Shown here one piece after another: positions 11,802 to 24,988 of a stretch of DNA of 64,000 nucleotides. The notes beneath the pieces are model-generated. The model had not been told where the DNA came from, made no database searches, and saw only the letters and a program-made list of their open reading frames with translations. This DNA is from Opeltia flavorubescens (Eukaryota > Ascomycota > Lecanoromycetes > Teloschistales > Teloschistaceae). The position numbers and the translations under genes were made by a program. How positions within the stretch are numbered: position 1 is the first letter of the stretch; each line of letters begins with the position of its first letter. The stretch is taken from assembly GCA_000442125.1 (NCBI GenBank), contig KE546972.1, positions 1-64,000 on the forward strand, in the 5' to 3' direction.

Positions 11802-12845
11802 GAGTGCTTGATGAAACCCGAAAGAAGCATCAGTCCACGATTGGGTTCAAAGTGGCAAATACATCCAACAACGAAAGTTATCCAACAGCTGTCCGCTATT
11901 GTGGAGCAATTGGCCTTCTGTCTCAGACACAATCATGTAGCCTTCGATGAGAACACTCCAAGTACCTCCATCCACCAGGCTTTTTCAATATAAGCTTTCA
12001 TTATAACGTAGTGACCTCTACAATTCAATTCTTTTGACTACTCCATCGATATGACCTAGCTTAACGAGCGAAAGTAAGCTCTCCTTCCTCCTAGTTCATT
12101 CATCATTTTGATCTTGTGACCACACTTCATGAACAGAGGTATTCCAGGAAAGAAATCTGCTCAATACAAAGAATGTACAAGACCTCCTTTTGGTGGTTGA
12201 CAAGGGTGAACAAGCGTCAGGGTAGACAAGCGTTAAGATAGCACGACCAGCAGCTTCGTTGATAGCTGTAAAATGCATTCTATCTCAAATTCGAGCTTGC
12301 AAAAGGCTATGTAGGTTGCGTCGCAATCACGCAAGGCACTCGTTGAAATGTTTGTTGACTGTATAGGACCGAAGTACTGCATAAGGCTGCGATGAACACA
12401 TCGTTGATTGGCTTGAAAAAAATGCGAAAAGGTCTACATCTTGAATTAGATCAGGAGTCTCTACCGATATGAATATATGATGGGTCAGGCAGCCGTATCC
12501 AAAGGCTTGCTATCGGAAGCCTCGTTTCTACAAAGCTGGACGCTTGAACCACAGCCTTTCTGGCAACCAATAGAAATGGCAGTCTCACGAGGCTGAAGTC
12601 TCGCTTCCCTGCTGTCGCGGCCACCAATAAAACATCTAGGAGCTTTATCAGTTGGCTAGATTGCCTTGTTGGCAGACAAGAACGGAAGCTACTGCAAAGA
12701 CCAAAGCTAGTCTGGCATTAGGAGATAGTCAGCCTCGCAGTTGCAAAGTAAGCCCACGACCCTTTCCAGAACTCTATATAATACGCGACAGCCAAACAAT
12801 CGGTATAAGATATAATGGCGGATAAAACGTGATCTTGAAAATACA
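11802..12845. other. Intergenic, nothing recognised apart from a TATA box
   Basis: No gene supported. The right edge holds the promoter of the single-pass membrane protein gene at 12846. Confidence 0.5.
12775..12782 (+). promoter_or_regulatory. TATA box
   Basis: TATATAAT, 64 bp upstream of the ATG at 12846, a position and sequence fitting a core promoter element for that gene. Confidence 0.45.
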
Positions 12846-13496
12846 ATGGCCACCGTTCTCAAGATTATCGGCGATCACCGCTTCAGCGACGGAGGATGGG
12901 AAGAGAAGACTTGGTACGCCGTAGCTGGCGACATATCTGCGCCGTCAACCATCACTTCGACAACCACCGTAGGCGATACAACAATGACCCTCTCGAATCA
13001 ACTGGTACCCAGCACAACTTACATTCCGGAAGAAATCACATTTGGACAACTCCGACCAGAGATCATTCCCACAATCTTGACCTTTACCTCCTTGACATTT
13101 GCGACTCTGCCTACAGACGCTACTTTGACCATTGCTCCAACATCGATCATTCTGACGGTACCATCATTATCTACGTCTCTATCTACACTGCCATCTTCGA
13201 GCCCATCTACCAATACTGCCGCTGGGGGACATATAGTTGGCCTTGGTCTCGGCCTCGGTATCCCACTTATCTGTTTACTCTGCGTTCTTGTTTTCCTTGT
13301 ACTCAGGTATCGTCGACTTACTAAAACACTTCGTCGAGATGTGGAGTACACCGACGCTGTTCCGAAGCAAATTACGAACACGGCGGGAGCGGAAGTTCCT
13401 ATGGTGACAATACATGACCACCCAGGGGTTCAGAGTGCTCCAACACCTCGCGATCCGCCACCATACTCAAGAGAGAGTCACAGGGAACTACCATGA
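12846..13496 (+). CDS. Single-pass membrane protein with Ser/Thr-rich ectodomain
   Basis: Single exon, 216 aa. Residues about 30-125 are very Ser/Thr/Pro-rich and probably O-glycosylated. They are followed by a Gly-rich juxtamembrane stretch (VGLGLGLGIP) and one membrane helix (ICLLCVLVFLVLRY), then a basic stop-transfer RRLTK. The cytosolic tail has Pro-rich PPPYSRE. This layout matches Wsc/Mid2-like sensors and many fungal surface proteins, but no WSC or CFEM cysteine domain is present and no signal peptide is visible. A 5' exon could therefore be missing. Role inferred: cell-surface or wall sensing. Confidence 0.6.
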   Translation: MATVLKIIGDHRFSDGGWEEKTWYAVAGDISAPSTITSTTTVGDTTMTLSNQLVPSTTYIPEEITFGQLRPEIIPTILTFTSLTFATLPTDATLTIAPTSIILTVPSLSTSLSTLPSSSPSTNTAAGGHIVGLGLGLGIPLICLLCVLVFLVLRYRRLTKTLRRDVEYTDAVPKQITNTAGAEVPMVTIHDHPGVQSAPTPRDPPPYSRESHRELP

Positions 13497-14308
13497 TGGG
13501 GAAACCAGGCCTTGTATCCATCTTCATTCAGATATTCACACGGTTTCATGAGCGTTTGTCCGAATGGACAGATTAAACAAGATGAATTGTATACGATTTC
13601 CATTGCTTCTCAACGATTTGCTATGGAAGATGTTTGATATACCGCGGCTTGATGCCAAAACTTCTACATGAGCACTAAGTATATTTAATCTCAACAGACA
13701 CCCAGGTGATATAACTCTCATGTGTCTATAAATAAATACCTCTTTACTATTGCTATATTTTGAACGTTTTATGTTACACAAGGAGAAGGATGATCTACAT
13801 GGGGAGAACGCGAGTGAGGGTGAAGATTGTAAGCGATGATGTTTAGATCGTGGCGAGGCCAGGATGGCATATGATGTCACTTCTTTCGCATGCAAGTATT
13901 GGGGCGAAGTCATTGTAACGACGAAGTCTGCGATGATCGTATTGATGACTGAGGATGATGATGCCTATAAGGTGGTGTAGCTAGAACAGTGAACGATGTA
14001 ACGTCTCCTTTCACGTCTTCAATGTGCAGCTGTTGCGGCGATTTTCTTGTAGCAACGGTGGTGGCGACAATGAGGTGTATGACGGCGAGGGTGGCATACG
14101 CCAGGTACTCTCAACCCTAAAGCCCGGTACGGATGCCAGAAGCCATTCGTGTCATAATCTATTTTGGCCCAAGGCTGGTAGCAGTATAGCCTGTACATAA
14201 GCCATCATCTTCATACTCCTTTGTATTACAATCTTGACTACCTTGAAGATTTCATACACTAGCAGCCCACTCCATATGACCTCCGTCGATGACTCCATCC
14301 TTCCCTTC
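13497..14308. other. Intergenic, nothing recognised
   Basis: 3' region shared by two convergent genes; only short unsupported frames. Confidence 0.5.
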
Positions 14309-17300
14309 TTATTTGGGCCTCCTTTGATGCTCCTCCAGGATTTTAAGTATTGCTTCCTTTCGGAAAGCTCGAGCGGTTCCTTCCGCGGACTTGAAGCGAG
14401 ATCCCTCAACTTCTACACTTGCTCCGCGGGAGAGTAAAAGTTCGACTACTTTGTCGTGGCCCTTAGCACAAGCAACCATGAGTGCTGTTCCAAGAAGATT
14501 TCCTGGCCCAACTTGGTTGATAGCGGCTCCATAATGAAGCAGCCTCTTGATTATTGAGTTATGCCCTTCTCGGGCGACTGCGTATAGTGGCGTTCCGTGA
14601 ATCAGACTGCTGCTATTGACGTCTCTCTCTAGATCAGTTGATCGGGTCAAAAGTAATTCAACCCCTGGATCAAGCCCATAGAAACAAGCTTCGTGTAACG
14701 CAGTGGAGCCGTGATTATCTGGGAGAAACGGGTCGACTACGTGAGGTAGGAGTGAGGAGAACGCTGTGGTATGATTGTTGCGAAGCGCTGTTTGCAGCAC
14801 GCTGGAGCCATCATCGAGTATTGCACTAGTATCTGCGCCGGCATCAAGGAGTAGCTGGATGATTTCGGTATTGCCGGATTCGGAGGCGATGCATAATGCG
14901 GTGCGGCCACTATAACGTGAACGTATATTCGGGTCCGCTCTACATTCGAGTAAAAGCCAAATAGATTCCACCTCGCTATAATTTGTGGCATAGTGCAATG
15001 CGGTCCAGCCACGCTCATCCATGCAGTTCAGGTCCAAAGCATTGTCTTCAGTAAGCAAAGACCTGATTATTTGCCAGTTTTTCGAAGAAAAAGCTAACAT
15101 AAATTGGTCTTGTATACTTACGTCGCTCCCTGAAGAGTTCGAAGCGGACTGGCTTTTAGCATCATCTGTCTCGCGCAAAAGCCTCCAATCATCCAGGTCT
15201 TCTAGGAGCTCTTTACTCTCCGCGAGTTGGGCGGCACGCTGAACCCTACTGCAATGAGACGGAATAGCCTCGACGTATCGTTTGATAGAACATAGATCCG
15301 GTTTTCCAGTTATCACTGCGGTAGCATTCCAGTCTGCGCCTTTTCTTAGCAGGCAGCTAGCTATTTCTTCATTGCCGCACAAGAGTGCCAAAACCAGAGG
15401 GGTGGTAATGATTGTTACATTGTCGTCAGCCTTGGGATATAACTTAACCGTACCCGAATTGTCGACACTTACCTCCAGCTGTCGATTCAAATCTGCATAA
15501 GCTTCGACGAGCATCGTGACCATTTTCATGCTCCCTTTAGAATACTCAAATGGTGACATTTCATTCGTTAGACATAGGTAGTTGTTGAATTCAAACCTTT
15601 GATAGAAGTGCGACGCATCAGTAGATGCAAATATAGCGAAGTGGAGCGGTGTCATTTTCGGCTCCTGGAAGGTATCTGTACCATTTGGGTCCGCACCCAG
15701 GTCTAGTAACTCTTTCATTTGTGTAATCAATTCTAGGTTAGACGCGAAGTGTAGCGGCGAATAACCAACATCTTCGCCATAAGTATCCATAAATTCGCCA
15801 TCCCATAGTATACCGTCATCAAGTAGACTATGGATGTATGCGTCAGAAGCCCAGCGCTCGAAATCTGGGCACGAAGGTGTGGTTAGAAATCTTCGTATGA
15901 GCCCCTCGCCCTCGAAATCAAAATTCTGAAATTGAGATAGAATTGGAGGGAGCATTAACGCTACACTGTGGTAGAGTGGATGTTCGCTGACGAAAGCTTC
16001 CCAGTCTTCGAAGCTATTGATTATTGGGATATGAAGTTGTGAATTCATTACAGTCCGGAGGCAGACATTGACGATGTAACTCTTGTGCCCCGGGCGCACT
16101 AGGTACTGCCGAGCAACAGCACTCTCAATGTCTCCGGGATCCAGGGTTAGGAACTCCATAACTGTGAAATGAGATGGTGATATTCTATTGGATTCAACTC
16201 GAACTAAGCAACCCAGCCAGCGAAGTATCTGGTCCGTTGACGGGATAGTCTCGCACGTTGGCCAAAAATTATCGCTCTCCATACATATCGCCTCACTTAG
16301 AGCCCTCAACGTTAATCTTTCTTCTCTAGCAAATACAAGCCACTTCAGAAGTCGCCGAATGTAGATTATACTCTGAAGAGGATAATTGGCTTCGATTGTC
16401 TCAAAGATGCGAATATATGTTTGGTGAAGGTCAGGTGGGAGTTTTGCAAGAGCTTTTCGCTTTTCTGCGTCATTTGGTAATCGTTGGAAATAATCGATCT
16501 GCGCGCGGACCCACATGAACCTACATCATAATCAATAATTCTGCCATATGAAATCATACAACGAAGCCTCAACTCACATTCCATTGGCCTTTTCGACTAG
16601 AGTATCGGCGATATCAATCTTGAGTCTTTCACTTCGGATTTCAAGTCTACCTAGCCATGCGTTGGTGAATAGTCGAAGGTCTGCGGATGTTGCGGCAATA
16701 GAGACTGTATGAAACTGCGTACGCTGAAGCTGTTTTCTGATATCTAGCTCATCTCGACTGAAGACCAAAGTACGGACCGATCCCTCCTTGATACTGTGAA
16801 GTCCAGCTACGATTTCGATTACTCGATTTCGATCCCGGTTAAACACAGATCCGCATTCATCAAGCCCATCGATCATTATGTAGGTTTCTCTGAAATGTTG
16901 AAGCACATTATATAGCCTCTCAATGAGCTCGTAGTCGTCGGGAGGTGCTAATATTGCGGCACGCCGGCTATAGAAATCCATAAGTCCTGTAAGAGCTTCG
17001 GAGTTCTGCCGCACTAGCTGAGAAATCAGCGACCCAAGAATGCTTGATGGTTTCTTGCTGTCATTGTCATCGTGACGGATGTAGAAGTAAGCTGTACCCA
17101 CAGACTCGCTGCGTTTACGGGCTAGGATTTCGTCAACGACGAGCGTGCTGAGCGTAGTTTTGCCGGCTCCTTGAATTCCATAGATCCATAGAGTATCGAT
17201 AGAGCTCCCTAGCCAATTTCTCATTTCGGGAAGGTTAAAAAGCCATGCACCAGTACCAGGCTGTCGCTCACGTTTGTATGCTCGATGCTTCGCAGTCGGA

Positions 17301-18192
17301 TCGACAGGCGATAGCCAATGAAGGATTCTCTCTAGATATCGGATTAGCTGAGGACTTTTTGGAATAAAGAAACATCCAGAAACATCCTCTGTATCTATCA
17401 CACTTGGTAAGGTGTTGAACCATTGATCCAGCAGGATCATTTATTAGAAGCCTTAGCAAATACTTGAGGCAGGCCGAGTCTCGTGTACCATCACTAACCT
17501 TCTTCTTGATTGAGATGCATATCCAGAATTCTATCTTGCTTCNCCTGTATTTCTACCAGATGCCCATATGAGAGCTTTGATTCCATCATCACGCTATGGA
17601 TACCCGCTAAACCGTCCCCAGCAAGTGCCATCGTACAAGTCGCCTTACGCCGTTCGAGTTGCTGGATAAGATCTGAAGTTCTCGCCTTCGACAGGGGCCA
17701 TTTGAGGTCCTTCGCCTCAAGACGTCGGAGCGCGGAGAGGTGAAATCGATATGGCTTACTGGACTTGCTCGGTGACTGCGCGCTCGAACGCCCAAATTTA
17801 TCAAGAATACTTTGGATTTCCATAAGAGTCTTTTGACATTCGTAGATGAAGCTTGGAACTTCAAGGGTCTCGGAGGAGGTGAGCACTTCATAGTCATCGT
17901 CGCTCTCGGAACTCATGTCATCATCAGTTTCGCCATCTACCGCGTTTTCTTTGCCTTTGACGTCACGTGACACTGCGTTGTTTTGTCGATCCGCCTGCGG
18001 CTTCCTTCCTTGCAGCGAGACAGTCAGTCTGCCCAGGATACCGCAGAGCACGTCAACTTCGGCGATTAACTTTCGAACATCGTCCCGACCGTTCTTAACG
18101 GCTTTCAGGTATCGCCAGCCTTTGCTCGCCACAGTTCCAGCCAGCGTTCCAAGGGCAACGATAGAGGCTACAAATGAAAGAGGGTCTGCCAT
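14309..18192 (-). CDS. NLR (STAND) protein: PigL-like N-domain, NACHT, ankyrin repeats
   Basis: Three exons, 18192-17499, 17388-16578 and 16520-14309; 1238 aa. Residues 1-150 (MADPLSFVASIVALG...) are the helical N-terminal domain common in fungal NLRs. A NACHT NTPase follows, with Walker A GIQGAGKTT at about 302-310 and Walker B YIMIDGLDEC at about 401-410. It runs into the winged-helix region (EKANGMFMWVRAQID). About nine ankyrin repeats fill the C-terminus (for example WTALHYAT, TALCIASESGNTEIIQLLLDA, TALMVACAKGHDKVVELLL). Such proteins act in non-self recognition and regulated cell death; the NTPase oligomerises when the repeats sense a ligand. The first intron (110 bp) is the least certain. 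One unresolved base (N at 17543) gives one unknown residue. The gene looks intact. Confidence 0.88.
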
Positions 18193-20364
18193 ATGGAAAC
18201 GATAGCTTGTAAGCCAATCGAGTGCAGGAGACGCCGTAGGTTCGTTCTATGGGTTCAGCTCGTGTACTGGGAGAGTCTGTCTACCGACCGCGATTCGTAA
18301 GTGATGTCGAGAGGACCGGAGCAATGGATTAGTAGGTGCAAAAGTGGGAACAAGAGATGAGCCTCGTAGTTGTAACTCCGAAGCATAGATCAACCTTGCT
18401 TGCAGCCTGACAGCCGAGTAGGGTGTCATGAGGCTGTGACTACCATGTCAGCCAATTAAGGTCCGGATGGCGCAACTAGCTGCATGAGCTGCCCGATAAG
18501 CCTTGGCAAAGAAGCCGAAGACCGCACTTGATCATCACAGCAACGGAGGCATCAGTGAGTAACTGAAGGAAATGATCAAGCGATTACAAAATCCTGGTTA
18601 TGACGTGGAAGACATCTCGGTAAAGTAGGGTGCAACGCCCCAGACCGTGGCGAAGCTCGGTAATACAGGATGAGTTCTGCTTCAAATCCACCACTGCGGC
18701 ATTTCAGGCAATGCGAAAGTCTATCGATTTGTCGAATAAATGTGTGTGTGCATGATCTTCACCGTAAAAGAAATTTATGGAGAATGTGGTGGTGAGGCGC
18801 TAGTTCCTTGATAGGCATAGCTCGGCTGAAGAACCGCTGCTAGGGGCAATGCGCCCCTGTGATTGGCACAATTGGAAAGAAAATCATTGCATGAATTGAA
18901 GCTTTCCAAGCATTTCTTATAAACATTGACACGATTCCGACACGATGTTCGACTAAATAGCTTCAGCAGGATGTTTGTACGAGTGTTTCATGAAAGCCGA
19001 AGAAAATCTACCACGCGCAGATCATCGCTGATAATTTTTTGATGCGGTGTTTATAACAAATATCCTAGCTATCTGATTCGTGAGGTGACTACGTAGCTCC
19101 ACAAACCATAAAGCATGCTTGTAATGAATTTTGTGGTAAGGACAAGCAAATGGAAGACCGTCAGAGCGACAATCCTATTTATGGTCCTTTGAGGTACCTA
19201 GAGCATAGAAAAGAGCGCAGGGAAGGCTCCGTCGAATGACTATCAGTACTTCCTGTCAGATGAAAATTCTGCACCAAAACGAGGCCCCAGAGCGGGCTTG
19301 TATTGATGCAGAATGTGGGCTGATTTTGGCTTTTGACACTACCACAATAGGAAGTCAATGGACGTTACGATGATGCCAGGTAAGCTCCGTGGTCGGCTGG
19401 GAGTTAGGCCAATTAAGCGCTCCAGGGAATCGCGGTAAGAAACATTGCTTAAATATAAACGTGTTATGGCTGCACTATATAGGATGACCAAAAGCTCGGT
19501 GCCTGTGCTCCAATTTTAGAATCAATACAGGATTTCGTACCGCCATTTTTTTCATAGCCCTCAATCGTTCAGTATAAGACAGGTGCCCGCAGGTGCGAGA
19601 CACATGTGGAACAGGTAGTATAAAAAGTCAATCTATTTGTAACTGGAAGAGACATCTGAGAGAGAGGATTGGAGAGATGAATACGTCTTTGACCCAAGGA
19701 GTTTGAGAGTATGGGTATGACGGATGCAGAAAGCAGTTTGGTACGGATCAGCTGCAGATAGAGAAGACTATCTATCGAGATTAAGCGTGGATCAATGGAC
19801 AGTTCCGAAGTTAGGAGATTGATAGCATGTATCCACGAAAGCATGAATTACCAGTGCCCAAGTCGTTGTGAAACATTGATGCTGCTGAATTGTGACACAG
19901 GATTACAGCAGTGACGTCATCCCAAAATCCCTCCTCCCGACCGACGCAAGTGCCGGGTCACATCTGACTAAGCTTTGAATAAGCAGTGAGATGAGCTCTA
20001 GATAAGCTTCCAGCCAAGCGAACGGTTACCGCCACCCGAACCTAAGCTTTAGGGTCGGCCTAGGCTTCCTAAGTCGTGCGACCGTCTATTGTTACCCCTC
20101 AAAATATATTACACTCCACGTACACAGTAACCCTATGATCATACGCGACCTACGTGTTTCCCGGAATGGCGGTCCCTCGGGTAAATGCGTCTAGTGTGAG
20201 GATCTGGGGAAGGTGGGGAAAATACACCCCCGCTTCTCCCCTGCGTACAAGGTGCATGGAGCCTCCTCCGCTGCTCTCGTTTTCTGTTTTTGTTTTCTGT
20301 TATTTTGTTCCTTTCTTCCTTTGTCGCCACATGTCGTCCATCCATTGAATAAGCAGCAGCCAAC
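18193..20364. other. Long intergenic region
   Basis: About 2.2 kb without a supported gene. It holds the promoters of the divergent NLR gene and sugar transporter. A TGACGTCA element is listed separately; otherwise nothing recognised. Confidence 0.55.
19912..19919. promoter_or_regulatory. CRE/ATF-type bZIP site
   Basis: Perfect palindrome TGACGTCA, the classical CRE/ATF binding sequence, about 450 bp upstream of the sugar transporter start. Binding by a bZIP factor is inference from the word alone. Confidence 0.4.
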
Positions 20365-22318
20365 ATGAGCGACTCCGGCAGCAACTCGAAAGAAGATGGC
20401 GGCGCCGCCCAAGAGAAGGAGGTTGAGGCCGGGAGGGGCTTCTCCCATGTCGAAGCGACTCCTAATCTTGATGGAACGGCGCACGTCAAGGATTACAAGG
20501 CGGGTGCGGTGGAGGCAGAGAATGCGGAGCATAACATGGGCGTGCTGGAGGCTGTGCGAGCGTACCCCATGGCTTCCTTTTGGGCGTTTGTCATGTCCTT
20601 TACCATTGTGAGCATGTCTGGTCTCTCTCTTTTCATCCACAGGGACCTCTCGTCCTTATTCCCTCCAATGGTTAGCAGCTGACGCTATCTGCTAGATCAT
20701 GGAGTCGTACGACGTCTTCCTCATCAACAATTTCATCGGCTTGCCTGCATTCGCGAATAGATACGGCGTATACGATAGCAAAAGCGACAAGATGATCATC
20801 GAGACAAAATGGCAATCTGCGCTCCAAGTGTCGGGCCAGCTCGGCGCGCTGATTGGCGTCTTCCTCGCTGGGCCCCTCACCAGCCGTATTGGATACCGAT
20901 ATGCGACCCTGACTGGCCTCATGCTCTTGAACGCGTTCATCTTCATATTCTACTTTGGCGATTCGCTCCCCGTGATCTTCGTCGCTCAGCTGCTGGAAGG
21001 TTTGCCGTGGGGGATCTTCATTGCGAATGCGCCGGCATACTGCAGCGAGATTGTACCGCTGAGGTTACGCGCTCCGGCTACGCAGATGTTGCAGATGTTT
21101 TGGGCGATTGGTAGTATCATCGTTGGAGCGGTCACGTACTGTTATAATCCGAGGCTTGACACGGCCGCCTTTAGGTACGTGCGAGGTTTCATCTCGCATG
21201 AAAGGCAGTTTTTGTCCCAAGCTAATCATAAAGGAAAAACTAGGATCCCGATTGCCATTCAATGGATGTTCCCCACTCCCCTCGCCATCCTTATCTGGTG
21301 TGCACCCGAGTCGCCCTGGTGGTTAGCTCGCAAAGGTCGTCTCGAAGAAGCCGCGCACTCAATTGAAAGGCTCGGACGCAGGTCGAAGCTGAACTCCAGC
21401 GAAACAGTCGCAATGATGCGGCGAGTCGTAGAAATGGAAAAATCCACCAAGGAGCCCAATCACCTGGAACTTTTCAGAGGCACCGATCTCTATCGCACGC
21501 TGATCGTGTGTGGTGTGTATGCGGCACAGAATCTCACGGGGAATCTTATTGCTAATCAGGCTGTCTACTTCTTTGAACGTATGTCGTCGTCCATCATCAC
21601 CGCTATTATTAGTGAAACGATGCAGATGTGACTGATAACTTTGACAGAGGCTGGTATATCAACCAACACCGCCTTCGCCCTCGGCCTCATCACCTCAGCC
21701 CTCCAAATGATCTTCGTCATGCTCTCCTGGATCCTCACCACGTTTTACGGCCGACGATCCATTTACCTCTGGGGTTCCTTAGGTAACACCGTCCTCCTCG
21801 TCGCCCTTGGCGTCGCTGGCTCCGTCGGCATATCCAATGCAGCATCCCTGGCGCAGGCGTCATTGGGCCTTATCATCTCCGTGTTGTTCACCTTGGGCCC
21901 TGCACCCGCTTCTTGGGTCATAATTGGGGAAACTTCGGCGATCCGCCTTCGACCGCTGACGACGGGGATGGGGAGGGCTTCGTATTATATTGTGGAGATT
22001 CCGTGTATCTTTTTGGCGAGCTGGATGCTTAATCCGCAGGTAAATTCTTCCTCTTTTTCTTCAACCTCCCCTCTTTGATGAGAACGAGGAACGCTTCGGT
22101 AGGATTTGCTTGCTGATATCTGCGTATAGGGCGGTAACCTTAGCGGCCGTTGCGGCTATGTCTGGGGTGCAACGGGATTGGTCTGTCTGGTTACAGCATA
22201 CTTCTTCCTGCCAGAGATGAAGGGGCGGTCGTATCGTGAGATTGATATTTTGTTCAAAAGGAAGGTGCCAGCGAGGAAGTGGAAGGGGACGTATGTTGAT
22301 GTTGAGGATGACGAATAG
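20365..22318 (+). CDS. MFS alpha-glucoside (maltose-type) permease
   Basis: Five exons, 20365-20607, 20696-21174, 21244-21578, 21648-22039 and 22130-22318; 545 aa, normal for the family. After an acidic cytosolic N-terminus there are 12 predicted membrane helices with sugar-porter signatures: RIGYRYA in loop 2-3, EIVPLRLRAPA after helix 4, PESPWWLARKGR at the end of helix 6, GRR in loop 8-9, and PEMKGRSYREID after helix 12. The C-terminal FKRKVPARKWKGT is typical of fungal maltose/alpha-glucoside proton symporters rather than hexose transporters. It would import disaccharides at the plasma membrane. All exon phases agree and no damage is seen. Confidence 0.88.
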
Positions 22319-24186
22319 GTGGTGTAGTTGGTTGATCTGAGTTTCCTGCTCGCGCAACGCCAAGTGCGAAAGTAGTGTTGTGATAGGGTGATAGCTACAT
22401 CTCCGCATCCAAAGTATTATTGGATCATTATTCTTCTCAATCTTCGATATCATTACGTGCACCATTTGACTCCTCAAAGATCTATTCCACAGTATCCGCT
22501 CTCATCGAAGGATGCCGATTGTTTTATATTTTGCGTTAAGAGCCTGCAGGTATGGCAGCGTGTCTATGATCCGTCTAGGTTTCGAAATCAGCCGCGGGGT
22601 ATTGTGAATTGAAGCTCGTTGGTGGGGGTTTTGGGCCTTTGTATGTCTCAAGGGGTAAAATATTTGCATTGACTTATAATGTATCATTCATATCTCGGTG
22701 TGTGGGAGGAGGGGGTGAAATAATAAGTTCATTTACTACCACATACAGAACCAAGAGGTATATGAGTATTACCACTCTACTCCCTTATTATAACCTCTTA
22801 TAGAGACGTAATACACGAGTCAAAAGCAACCAGCTTATTCCTTTTTGCCCCCTCCTCTACCCTGAAATTCTTGACGCTATACCTCCCGTTGTGAATGCGC
22901 TAAATGCCAGGCATACTCCAATTCTATATGTCCGTCGAAGGCATCAGCAACCCAGAAGACGGACCATACAGCACCAAGATGATTGAAGAAGACGTAGTGG
23001 TTCATCCTTCGTTTGCGATGATGGCCCTTGGGGAAATGAAGATATCTGTTTTTCGCTGTCTTGTCTCTTTACCATTACAAACTTTTGTCCAACAAGAGCT
23101 GTGGGACTCATGTTCATATGTCTCCATAAAACTGGTAGGTTCACCCGTATATCGTTTCGCAATACTATAAGTTCAAGCAGCCCTGTCTTGACGAATTGCG
23201 GTATGAAGACTTTTATGATAGTATCTAGGAGATCGCGGATCTTAGAAACACTGGCTACTTCATTCTATGGTTTGAAATAGCCATGGAAGCCGTGGATCCT
23301 GTAAATCGTGGCAGAATGATCTGGACAACGCTTCATTGCGCTGACGATCTTACCTTCCGCCTGGAGTCATTCGCTCGATACTTCGATGTCATCGAATCTG
23401 TCGAGAGTACCGCAAGCTTCGTTATCTGGAAGAATCCTGGGAAGTACGGAGACGACCGGTACTACGCTTGGGATCTCATGGATCTCAAGGGAAATGAGAC
23501 AGGAACCGTCGAGTACAGAGCTCCACCAGCGACATGAGACTGCAAAGACTGAACTACCATGGTCATGTCTTTTTTCCGATCAGCAACCTCGATCATGTGC
23601 TATTCGGTACTAAAACTCGTATGCAGCTCTCGATGAGGTCGAACAATCTCTCAGGGTGGCTATCCAAACTTCTATCGTTACGCGAGAGGACTTGACGAAA
23701 TGAATGCAAAACCCAACCGGTATATATCTGGCGAAGGCATAGAAGCAGCTTCACAGAGAGATGAGACTAAGAAAGAGAAAAAGACTATGGATTAGAGGAT
23801 TGAACAAGCTCGTCAAAGAGATATAGAGCCCGATATGGAATCTGACTTGTAGCTTCAAAGTTGATCATGAAATGAGTTTGAGGCTCTGGAGAAAACTAGA
23901 AAGATGAATGAATCAGGCATAAAATTATGGAGACCATTAACAGAGATAATAACAGGTCTCTTATTCGTGTCTCGCACGGATCAAAGAGTAAAGAGTGAAG
24001 CGCATAGCGCATACACATACCATTGCCGCACGAAATTCTCCGCCACTTCCTACATTGCAACCTCGCAGATTCTTTCCAGATAGTTTGATTCAATTGACTG
24101 GCCTTTCGCAATCTTAGAATTGGCCAAATATTGCACTCTCCTGCTTCGAAAGTCTGAAAATTGCAGTCAACGCGCAATTCGCACCA
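22319..24186. other. Intergenic with a possible gene relic
   Basis: About 1.9 kb without a complete gene; includes the fragment at 23283-23537 described next. Confidence 0.5.
23283..23537 (+). pseudogene. Possible fragment of an amidoligase-like gene
   Basis: An 84-residue open segment with DPVNRGRMIWTTLHC, FARYFDVIESVEST, YYAWDLMDL and a terminal GTVEYRAPP. The order of motifs, ending in an 'EYR/EFR-x-P' element, reminds me of fungal amidoligase-like (Amidoligase_2) proteins, usually several hundred residues long. Sequence on either side does not continue the similarity, so it would be a remnant. Tentative: recall of the family only, no alignment. Confidence 0.25.
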
Positions 24187-24988
24187 ATGACACTCACCAC
24201 CATCCTCCTCCAATTCTGCACGCTCATCCTCCCAACCCCCACAACCGCCCTCTCCCTACCTGCACCCCAAGCAAACCCACCCCTCCTTCATCGCTCAACC
24301 TCCGCACCTCCCACAAACACAACCTGCACCACCGACTCCAAATGGCTAGATCCCACATACCCCGACCCCATGCTATACCCAAAAAGCTGCTTCTCTGCCC
24401 TAAAATCAGCGCGAGCCGCAGTTGTCGAAAACGTCAGCGCTATCTACTTCAATGAAGATTTTGAGTTTTTTAGTTTGGGTAAAGATCTTAGTACGAGGGG
24501 GATGGGGATACATTTACCGTGGATTTTTACGGGACGTATGTATTTCAATATATATCTATTCATCACATCTGCTGGCACGATATATTGAAACATGCGCAGC
24601 TGAAGTTCCCGAACCACAAACTCCCCAATGTGTCCTCGCCATCGCGATGATAGACTCTCTCGGCAGCGGTTTTGCCTTACCGGAGCAGCCAGACGGTCCC
24701 TTCGAGAACATTGACGTGAGTAGTCCGAGAAAAGTCATGGCTGCGACGGCCACGCTTCTTTACGAGTGTTTGCAGAGGGGGAAGCAGAGGGGTAGCGATC
24801 GTTGGGATGCTGCTTTGGGATGGTCGCAAATCGGTATATGATGATTTCTTTTGGAAATCGTGCATGGTAGTCGCTGATGTGCTACAGGTCGTGAGGGAAA
24901 TATAGCTGTTATGTATATGGGCGCTCATTCGGCTATGCATAGGCGTTTGTTGAGGTTGAAGCCGGCTTCTCCTGTTGGCAAGAGGTAG
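24187..24988 (+). CDS. Hypothetical secreted protein
   Basis: Three exons, 24187-24535, 24600-24833 and 24888-24988, introns 64 and 54 bp, all in phase; 227 aa. It begins with a signal peptide (MTLTTILLQFCTLILPTPTTALS) and a Pro/Thr-rich spacer. The body has YPKSCFSALKSARAAVVENVSAIYF, PQCVLAIAMIDSLG and a C-terminal WDAALGWSQIGREGNIAVMY. Four cysteines lie in the mature part. It belongs to the unnamed secreted type common in plant-associated ascomycetes; no catalytic motif recognised. Confidence 0.6.
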
